The notes under the pieces are model-generated. The model searched no databases, was not told the DNA's origin, and worked only from the letters and a program-made list of their open reading frames with translations. Both the position numbers and the translations under genes were made by a program. A stretch of 64,000 nucleotides of DNA from Rhizobium sp. RU33A (GTDB taxonomy: Bacteria; Pseudomonadota; Alphaproteobacteria; Rhizobiales; Rhizobiaceae). The DNA lies in the NCBI RefSeq assembly GCF_900156055.1, contig NZ_FTMQ01000007.1:124001-188000 (forward strand). The letters run 5' to 3'. This document shows, in pieces, positions 57,843 to 64,000 of the stretch. Position 1 is the first letter of the stretch, and every line of letters starts with the position of its first letter.

Positions 57843-58907
57843 GTGCAGAGGTTAAGCTGGTATCAACAGTTTTGGTATTTGCTCGGCGCAGTTCCGCACA
57901 TTCGAAAGAGCTCCCGATTGGCCTTACCGGATCACATCGAGCTGGTCACGCAGACGCCTGATCTGGCGCATGACGCCGTCACGGTTGTCGTGACTGTGCC
58001 GACCTTTCGGCGACCGGTGCACCTTATCAAGACGCTTGAAAGTCTGGCGGCCCAAAGGACAAACCGTCGCTATGCCGTCGTGCTGGTCGACAATGACAGT
58101 GATCACCGCGAGGGTGTGGTGGCGGCCCGGCCGCTGTTTGAAACGGGGCAGATCAACGGTATACTGATCGTTGAGACGCTCAGGGGAAATTGTAATGCCT
58201 ACAATGCTGCCTGGCTGACGGCGCTTCAGCACTTCCCCAACATGAGCCATCTGCTTGTTATCGATGATGACGAGATTGCCGATCCGGACTGGATCGAGGC
58301 CATGAGCCGCACCAAGGAAATGTTTGGTGCCGATCTGGTCGGTGGCCCGCAAGTGCCGGTCTTCCCGACGACTGAAACCGGCGATGTGCCTCGACATCCG
58401 GTGTTCACGCCGCCTTATCAGACGACTGGGCTTGTCCCGCTCCTCTATTCCTCCGGCAATCTCCTGGTCTCCCGCGTTCTGCTTGAGGCAAATACCTATC
58501 CGTTTCTCGATCCGAGGTTCAACTTCACCGGTGGCGGGGATGCGAACTTCATCGATCAGTCGGTGCGCAAAGGTTTCAAAGCCGCTTGGTGTCACGAGGC
58601 GCCGGTCCTCGAGACCGTGCCTGCAAACCGTCTTGAGCGATCCTGGCTGCGCGCGCGCGGCATTCGCGATGGTGTGATCTCCAGCCTGGTCGAAAAAGGT
58701 CGGCGCGCCAGCGAGCCCTTGGGGGGCTTCCGGGTGTTCCTGAAGAGCATTGCCCTGCTGACCCTCTCGCCGTTGAAGGCGATCATGGCCGCTCGCCGCC
58801 TCGGATCGCTGCAAAACAGCCTTTATTTCGTCCATGTCGGCCTTGGCCGGACGCTCGCACATTTCGGATATGCCGATGAACAGTATCGACATACGGACGG
58901 GCGCTGA
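57843..58907 (+). CDS. Glycosyltransferase family 2
   Basis: A 354-residue GT-A fold glycosyltransferase. VTVVVTVPTFRRPVHLIKTLESL (about 45-67) is the nucleotide-sugar-binding start, VDNDSD (about 82) and the IDDDEIADPDWIEAM segment (about 138) supply the metal-binding aspartates, and LDPRFNFTGGGDANF near 215-235 closes the site. It probably adds a sugar to a lipid-linked repeat unit at the inner membrane. The start is a GTG (57843) without a clear ribosome-binding site. It overlaps the next gene by 38 bp. Confidence 0.85.
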   Translation: MQRLSWYQQFWYLLGAVPHIRKSSRLALPDHIELVTQTPDLAHDAVTVVVTVPTFRRPVHLIKTLESLAAQRTNRRYAVVLVDNDSDHREGVVAARPLFETGQINGILIVETLRGNCNAYNAAWLTALQHFPNMSHLLVIDDDEIADPDWIEAMSRTKEMFGADLVGGPQVPVFPTTETGDVPRHPVFTPPYQTTGLVPLLYSSGNLLVSRVLLEANTYPFLDPRFNFTGGGDANFIDQSVRKGFKAAWCHEAPVLETVPANRLERSWLRARGIRDGVISSLVEKGRRASEPLGGFRVFLKSIALLTLSPLKAIMAARRLGSLQNSLYFVHVGLGRTLAHFGYADEQYRHTDGR

Positions 58908-60204
58908 CCCTGACGTCGCGGGGCTGAGGCCTGCCTATCCCGCGCAGATGCTGCGCCGGGCGGCCGTCGTCGTGAGCATCCTGTTGTTTGCGGTCATGCT
59001 GATCTCGTTCCAGCCTTTCTCGCCGGTTCACGAGGGTGTGGAAGAAGGCGGCAATCTGGTCAATCAGCTGGGTTTCGGCCTGCTCGGCCTCATTGCGCTA
59101 TGCTCACTGCTGACGCTCGCCGATCTGCGCAGGCTGCCGTCCCTAATCGGTCCGGTCTGGTTGCTGATGATCGGTTTTCTTGTGCTCTCCGGATTCGCCG
59201 CTCCAGATCCGAGTGCGACGTTGCGCGGCATCATTCTCACCCTGATCGTGATGATGACCATCGTGACCGTGCTGGCGCTGCCGCAGGATGGAGATGGCTA
59301 TGCCCGCATGTTGAGCGTGGTCGCAGGCATCCTGATCTTCATCTGCTATGCTGGGCTACCCTTGGTCCCCTCTCTGGCAACCCATGGCTTCGACGCGCTG
59401 GAGCCTCAGAATTCCTATCTCTGGCGCGGGGTCTTCACGCACAAAAATATCGCCGGGCCGGTCATGGCGGCATTCGCCTTTGCAGCCATCTACCTCTGGC
59501 GACGCGGCGACCGCTGGGCCGGCGTGGTGATCGGGGTGTCGGCCCTGATTTTTGTCAGCCAGACGGGCTCCAAGACCACGCTTGGACTGGTGCCCGTTGC
59601 GGCGCTCCTGGTTCTTGTTCCGAGTGCGATCGGGCTTCGCGTGCTGACACCGATCGCGGTGTTCTTCTGCCAGCTTGCCTTCGCTCTCCTGACCTTTGGT
59701 TCCGTCCTCATCGAACCGATCCACCAGTTCGTTCTGTGGCTCGGCATCGACCCGACATTTACCGGCCGTGTCTCGATCTGGAAATTCGGGCTCGATGCAC
59801 TGGCCGATCGCCCGCTCACGGGCTTCGGCTATGAGAGTTTCTGGAGTACGGATCTGGTCCGCTATGCCGCCAATCCCTATTATCTCGACTGGGATGTGCG
59901 CGGCATCGTGCATGCCCATAACGGCTATCTCGATATCGCGATCTCCATGGGGATACCTGCCCTCATCGTCGCGCTGGCGGTCCTGATCCTGCTTCCGCTG
60001 GTCGACTATATGCGTTGCAGGCCGGCCCGGGAGAACAGGTTGCTCGCGGACTTCTTCATGATGATCGTGTTCTTCACGACGCTGAATGCGATGATGGAGA
60101 GCTTCTTCTTCCGTCGCATGGACCCGGTCTGGATGCTCTGCTTCTACGGGGTGATCGGCCTTAGGCTCGTGGCGAGAGTGCCCATCCCGCGAACACTTGC
60201 TTGA
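58870..60204 (+). CDS. O-antigen-ligase/ExoQ-like polysaccharide polymerase
   Basis: A 444-residue membrane protein with about eleven helices and a Wzy/O-antigen-ligase domain. ENSYLWRG-like, RGVFTHKNIAGP and the QTGSKTTLGLVPV segment (about 235) match the loop region of ExoQ-type polymerases, and VRGIVHAHNGYLDIAISMG (about 345) carries the catalytic-type His. It joins repeat units into an exopolysaccharide in the periplasm. The start codon (58870 or 58876) lies in the GT2 gene; translational coupling is likely. Confidence 0.85.
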   Translation: MPMNSIDIRTGADPDVAGLRPAYPAQMLRRAAVVVSILLFAVMLISFQPFSPVHEGVEEGGNLVNQLGFGLLGLIALCSLLTLADLRRLPSLIGPVWLLMIGFLVLSGFAAPDPSATLRGIILTLIVMMTIVTVLALPQDGDGYARMLSVVAGILIFICYAGLPLVPSLATHGFDALEPQNSYLWRGVFTHKNIAGPVMAAFAFAAIYLWRRGDRWAGVVIGVSALIFVSQTGSKTTLGLVPVAALLVLVPSAIGLRVLTPIAVFFCQLAFALLTFGSVLIEPIHQFVLWLGIDPTFTGRVSIWKFGLDALADRPLTGFGYESFWSTDLVRYAANPYYLDWDVRGIVHAHNGYLDIAISMGIPALIVALAVLILLPLVDYMRCRPARENRLLADFFMMIVFFTTLNAMMESFFFRRMDPVWMLCFYGVIGLRLVARVPIPRTLA

Positions 60205-60216
60205 GCTACCTTTCGT

Positions 60217-61911
60217 TCAGGCCTGCGCGTCTTCGCGGCGTTTCCACAAGCGTCTCAAATTCAGGCCAAGGGCGAGCAGGACGCCGATGCCAAATCCAGC
60301 GATCAGACCGCCGAGTGCTATGACCTTGCGAGAGGGACCGACCGGATCCAGCGGTGGGCGCGCCTCCGACAGGACCTGAATATTGGCGAGTGTAATTGCT
60401 TCCTGTTCCCCGGTTTCGCGGGTTCTGAGCAGGAAGGATTCGTAGACAGAACGGCGTGCCGCCGCCTCGCGCTCGAGTTCCCGCAAGGTGACGAGGCTGT
60501 CATTGTTCGATGCTTGGGTGTCCTTGAGTTCCCGCAGGCGGCTGGTGAGTGCCACTTCCTGCTGGAGGGAGCGGTCCAGTTCGACCTGGAGGGCGCTACG
60601 GATGCGGCCGAGTTCCTCACGGATCTGGTTGAGCATCCCGCTGGCCTGCGATTGTGCCTCGATATATCTCGGGTGTTGCGGTCCATAGCGGGCCGCGATC
60701 GATTCGAGTTCCTTGCGCAGATCGGCATAACGCGTGCGCAGGACCGCGATTGTGTCGGAACTCACGTCTTCGGGGAGCGCCAGTTCACCGCCGCTGGAGG
60801 CTGCCATCTTCGCGATGCTGGTAATCTTGGCGCGCAGGCCGGCGGTTTCGACGCGCAGCGAACTCAGTCTTTCGTTCAGCAGTTTCAGATCGTTGTCCAC
60901 GATCGGTCTGCCGTCGACATTCACGAGGTCATTCGAATTGCGGAAGCTTTCAGCGGCCTTTTCCGCCTCTTCGAGCTTCATGCGCAGGTCGGTAAGGCGG
61001 CTCGACAGTTCGTCCGATGTGCGGCGAACAGCGTCCGATTGCATCGAGGCCAGTTCGCGCTGAAAGACGTCGCTGACAATGTTGGCCAGACGCGCGGACT
61101 TCTCCGGATCCCGCGTTTCTGCGGAGATCGAAAAGATGAATGTCTTCTGATCCCGGTTGACGTTGATCACCTCATAGAGGTGGTTCAAGACCCGAGACTC
61201 GACGTTCTGGGCGTCACCCTGGGACGCTGTCGACCAGAGGGCGCTCAGGCCGGAGGGGCGGAGGGTGCCGTTGAATTCCGGGTCCTGCTTGAGATCGGCT
61301 TGCTCGATGACTTTCAGCAAGACACTGTTCGACTTGACTATACGTGCCTGACTTTCGACCACGGCGAGCGAGGCATCGGTCGGCAATTGATCGGTGGTCA
61401 ACTGGTCGCCGACGGTGCGGATCTGTCTTGGGTCGACGAGGATGTCACTGCTGGCGACCCAGAGTTTCGGCAGGGTCATGGCATAACCAGCACCAAAGAG
61501 GCCGCCGATCACGGTCGAGGCAATCAGAATGCGATGGGACCGTTTGAGAATGTCGATGACGAGGAAGGGGTCGATCAGAGGCTTCCATTCGGCTTCGTCC
61601 CTCGGGACGGTGTTGCCGTCGCGGTTCTCATCCAGACGACTGGCCGTGGAGATTTCGGGCGAGGGCTCCTGCGTCGGGATGGCGGCCGGAGTGGGAGGTC
61701 TGGTTTCCCCGACCTCCATGCTGTTCACCTGGCCCTCGAGCATGGATACGCGGGCGCGCAGAAAATCAAGGTAGTCGTCGTGGCGTTCCAGCATGTCCCG
61801 CAGGGAAGGCCGCCCGACAGGGGTGTCTGCGGAGTGTCCGGATAGGCGCTCTGCGCCTGCGGCGCCGGGCTCTTTGCCTCCGTGACTGGTGCGATCATCG
61901 CGCAGATACAT
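60217..61911 (-). CDS. Wzz/ExoP-type polysaccharide copolymerase (no kinase domain)
   Basis: A 564-residue protein with a cytoplasmic N-terminus of about 130 residues (including a short coiled helix DYLDFLRARVSMLEGQV), a first helix (about 131-150), a long periplasmic coiled-coil (about 240-470; LEEAEKAAESFRNSND, LRKELESIAARYGPQHPR), the GNVR-like C-terminal segment and a second helix (about 525-548) ending at RREDAQA. ExoP homologues control chain length and carry a BY-kinase domain after the second helix; this one stops there. AAGGG precedes the ATG. It is transcribed opposite to the rest of the cluster and divergently from the flippase. Confidence 0.87.
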   Translation of the reverse strand: MYLRDDRTSHGGKEPGAAGAERLSGHSADTPVGRPSLRDMLERHDDYLDFLRARVSMLEGQVNSMEVGETRPPTPAAIPTQEPSPEISTASRLDENRDGNTVPRDEAEWKPLIDPFLVIDILKRSHRILIASTVIGGLFGAGYAMTLPKLWVASSDILVDPRQIRTVGDQLTTDQLPTDASLAVVESQARIVKSNSVLLKVIEQADLKQDPEFNGTLRPSGLSALWSTASQGDAQNVESRVLNHLYEVINVNRDQKTFIFSISAETRDPEKSARLANIVSDVFQRELASMQSDAVRRTSDELSSRLTDLRMKLEEAEKAAESFRNSNDLVNVDGRPIVDNDLKLLNERLSSLRVETAGLRAKITSIAKMAASSGGELALPEDVSSDTIAVLRTRYADLRKELESIAARYGPQHPRYIEAQSQASGMLNQIREELGRIRSALQVELDRSLQQEVALTSRLRELKDTQASNNDSLVTLRELEREAAARRSVYESFLLRTRETGEQEAITLANIQVLSEARPPLDPVGPSRKVIALGGLIAGFGIGVLLALGLNLRRLWKRREDAQA

Positions 61912-62039
61912 GTCAGCCCTTGCTTCGGGAAATGGTTCGCGTTGCGCAAATTTAATTTTTTATCAAAAACAAATGGTTAAAAGATCGGAAAATTAACCGT
62001 TGGGACGTAGCTTCTGCAGGTGTCGCCGCCGTCCGAAAT

Positions 62040-63335
62040 GTGACCTGCGCCTTCAGCAACTCTGGACACCACGTGAACGCGATCCTTCGGCACCTTTCTG
62101 CAAACAGACAGCTCCTAAACTCCTATTTCTCGGTCATATCGGGATCTGCGGGACGGCTGGTTGTCTCTCTCGCCTATTTCGTCGTGCTGGCCAACACGCT
62201 GCCCCTTGCGGATTACGGCATCTTCGCCACGGCGTCGGGCGCCGGGCTCGTCCTCTCGCGGCTCCTGGCGCTCGGTTTCAGCTCACCGCTTTATCGCATT
62301 GCGGTCGTCAAGCCGCGGCTTCTCGGCGTCTACACGGTTGGCTATCTGCTCGCTTCTCTTCTCTCCCTGCCGCTCGTCGTCGTCGCGGCGCTGCTGATCT
62401 ATTTTCTGTTCTTCTCCGACGATGTCGGCCTGCTCACCTTTTCCCTGGTGCTCATCGCCGAGATTTTGCTATGGCGGTCGGCCGAGATCGTCATCATCGT
62501 CAACAATGGGCTCAAGCGTTTCGGGCTCGCTGCTCTCCTGGTGATCTTTGGAACTGCTGCACGCGCGGCGGCCGCTGGCCTCTTCTGGAGCCAAGCCTCG
62601 GTCCAGGACCTCGACCATTGGGCGTGGTGGTATACGGGCGCCAATGCCGCATCGCTGGTCGTTGCCCTCTACTTCTACCCCCGCGTTCGGCTGCGTTACG
62701 ATATGCGGCTCTATCTTCGGCGGGTGCAGGATTCTCTCGCCGTCGCGGGTGCTGAACTGCTGTTCTACCTGCAGTCGGAGCTCGACAAGCTGATGGTGCT
62801 CGGGATTGGTGGGCCGGCCGTTGCCGGTGTCTATGCGATCATCATGCGGGTCGTGGACCTGACTGCGCTGCCGATCCGCTCCTTCAACACGATCCTGGTG
62901 CAGAAACTGATGCAGAGCCCTGACATGTTGAGGTCACCCAAGGTCAGGGTCCTCATCGAAGCGGGCTTGATGATCGTCTCCGTTGCCGGGCTCGCAACAC
63001 TCGCCTTCCTCCTGCACCTTTATCCGAATGCGCTCGGTCGCAACGTGGCACCAGTTGCCGAGTTGCTGCCGCTTGTTTTGCTCGTTCCGGGGTTTCGCAA
63101 TCTCGCGGAGTACCAGGGGGAGCTGATGTATGCGCGTGGGCAAAGCTGGCTGCGTACGCTGTGTCTTGCACTTCTGACGCTGAGCAAGGCCGGGATGATC
63201 GCGCTCCTGCTCAACAGTTTTGCACATGAGGGGCAGGACTGGATCATCGCTTTGAACGGTGTCTTTGCCGGCCTCTATGTTATCTCGGCGATCTTCACCT
63301 ACTCGAGTCTCAGGTTGCCGGCCAAGCGGGTCTGA
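62040..63335 (+). CDS. Wzx-like polysaccharide flippase
   Basis: A 431-residue membrane protein with about 12-13 helices of the MOP/polysaccharide-transport family. It has SGSAGRLVVSLAYFVVLANTLPLADYGIFATA (about 35-67), the usual Wzx N-terminal signature, and EFxxE-like loops later. It moves lipid-linked repeat units across the inner membrane. The start is uncertain: GTG 62040 gives the coordinates here, and GTG 62073 (NAILRHLSANR) is equally good. It is part of the exopolysaccharide locus. Confidence 0.85.
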   Translation: MTCAFSNSGHHVNAILRHLSANRQLLNSYFSVISGSAGRLVVSLAYFVVLANTLPLADYGIFATASGAGLVLSRLLALGFSSPLYRIAVVKPRLLGVYTVGYLLASLLSLPLVVVAALLIYFLFFSDDVGLLTFSLVLIAEILLWRSAEIVIIVNNGLKRFGLAALLVIFGTAARAAAAGLFWSQASVQDLDHWAWWYTGANAASLVVALYFYPRVRLRYDMRLYLRRVQDSLAVAGAELLFYLQSELDKLMVLGIGGPAVAGVYAIIMRVVDLTALPIRSFNTILVQKLMQSPDMLRSPKVRVLIEAGLMIVSVAGLATLAFLLHLYPNALGRNVAPVAELLPLVLLVPGFRNLAEYQGELMYARGQSWLRTLCLALLTLSKAGMIALLLNSFAHEGQDWIIALNGVFAGLYVISAIFTYSSLRLPAKRV

Positions 63336-63365
63336 CGTTCTCGCCGCGAAGCTCACCAATCGTGG

Positions 63366-64000
63366 TCAAAGGCCGAGGATCCGTCTGATTTCTGCGGGTT
63401 CAAGACCCAGGAAGGACTGCATGCCGAGCGCGACCTGTTCAGGTGCCATGTCGGCCACGAAGGCGCGGAATTCGGCTTCCGTTGGCGGTGGAGCCAGCCA
63501 GAAGACCTTGCAAAGCTCCGTCTGGTCGTGGAAGTGCCCCGCGCCGTGCTCGACGTCATCCACGAAGCGGCCGTACATCATGCATTCCGAGAAACGGCGC
63601 TGCTTGCCCATTGCCGCGATCCAGTGCTCGCCCGTGACGCTTTCGATCCGCGCGCACATGTCCCTGATGCTGCTTCGCCTCCAGGCGATCATCGTGCCGA
63701 CATAGTCGTTCGTGGAGCGCTGCGTTTCGGGCAGGCCGAACAACTTCCCTGCATTGGCGGACCAGCGGCGATGTTCGCCCATGGAGTCTGCCGTCAAGGC
63801 GCCCGGCCTGACCAGCAGGCGCAGCGCATCGTCACGCCAGAGCTGGCTGCAATCATAGGGCCGAAGGAAAGCAACATCGGAATCCAGATAGAGAAACGCA
63901 TCGTCCTCGACCAGGTCGGCGATGGCTATCCGGCGAAACTGCTGCACATGCCAACCGCGAAGCGGCTTGGTCTTCAACGATAGCCAGATGCGACGTCGGC
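63366..64000 (-). CDS. DUF6492-like glycosyltransferase, C-terminal part (runs off right edge)
   Basis: At least 211 residues are visible; the frame stays open to the window end, so the N-terminus lies outside (the TTG at 63977 is probably internal). VEDDAFLYLDSDVAFLRPYD contains the DxD nucleotide-sugar/metal motif (LDSD), and PLRGWHVQQFRRIAIADL before it fits the DUF6492/nucleotide-diphospho-sugar transferase pattern. NDYVGTMIAWRR marks the acceptor region. It likely adds a sugar in the same exopolysaccharide assembly, on the opposite strand to the flippase and 31 bp from its stop. Confidence 0.75.
   Translation of the reverse strand, partial: RRRIWLSLKTKPLRGWHVQQFRRIAIADLVEDDAFLYLDSDVAFLRPYDCSQLWRDDALRLLVRPGALTADSMGEHRRWSANAGKLFGLPETQRSTNDYVGTMIAWRRSSIRDMCARIESVTGEHWIAAMGKQRRFSECMMYGRFVDDVEHGAGHFHDQTELCKVFWLAPPPTEAEFRAFVADMAPEQVALGMQSFLGLEPAEIRRILGL

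Noticed and set aside
60514..61845. 443-residue open frame antisense to the Wzz-type protein
   Set aside because: The minus-strand protein has coiled-coil and membrane segments and a good start; the antisense product is low-complexity.

Overview
The window looks like chromosomal DNA of an alphaproteobacterium of the Rhizobiaceae (Rhizobium/Agrobacterium/Sinorhizobium relatives). The reasons are high GC, an L-rhamnose locus in the gene order known from Rhizobium leguminosarum (rhaRSTPQUK divergent from rhaD/rhaI), ExoD, DUF3008 and 'DTFPASDP' small proteins, a RibC-type riboflavin synthase, and EcfG-type GGAAC-N16/17-CGTT promoters. No tRNA, rRNA, IS element, prophage or CRISPR array was seen. 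Almost all DNA is coding, and gene products look intact apart from the two genes cut by the window ends.

Layout. (1) 1-8250: a sugar-acid module: partial DenD-like dehydrogenase, FAD-linked hydroxyacid oxidase, FadR-type GntR regulator, XylX-like FAH-family dehydratase with a three-gene TRAP transporter, and an EamA permease. Three promoters here share a TTGTCNGACAA-type palindrome that fits the FadR-family operator, suggesting one small regulon. (2) 8315-19333: the L-rhamnose transport and catabolism locus, with a divergent rhaR/rhaD promoter carrying two direct repeats and a Pmp3/YqaE gene on the opposite strand between rhaD and rhaI. (3) 19420-25826: envelope and stress genes: BAX-inhibitor-1 protein, anti-sigma, ECF sigma, ExoD, small hydrophilic proteins behind EcfG-type promoters, TerC/DUF475, DUF1810, OsmC, and a small secreted protein. 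(4) 25913-33444: penicillin-binding protein 1C translationally coupled to a large alpha-2-macroglobulin with an intact CAEQ thioester motif.

(5) 33550-35755: LysR regulator and glutaryl-CoA dehydrogenase. (6) 36000-43514: PAS protein, glycogen debranching enzyme, DUF3008/SDR pair, MgtC, a small stress protein, a single-domain response regulator, riboflavin synthase and a PfkB sugar kinase. (7) 43663-46248: an exbB-exbD-tonB operon. (8) 46253-55325: an APH/P-loop kinase, then lysine-type catabolism: amaB-like semialdehyde dehydrogenase, amaA-like FAD oxidase, a second LysR paralogous to the first, and a 975-residue kinase/M23-like/class-III PLP fusion. (9) 55442-56326: purU. (10) 56760-64000: a polysaccharide locus with secreted GH5 glucanase, GT2 transferase, ExoQ-like polymerase, Wzz-type copolymerase without a kinase domain, Wzx-like flippase and a DUF6492 transferase running off the window.

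The most interesting inference is a bacterial 5-hydroxylysine/lysine route. The fusion resembles hydroxylysine kinase joined to a phospholyase of the ETNPPL/PHYKPL type. Its predicted product, 2-aminoadipate 6-semialdehyde, is the substrate of the AmaB-like dehydrogenase next door, and glutaryl-CoA dehydrogenase under a sister LysR could serve the lower pathway. A second theme is a set of small stress-protein operons carrying general-stress (EcfG) promoters.
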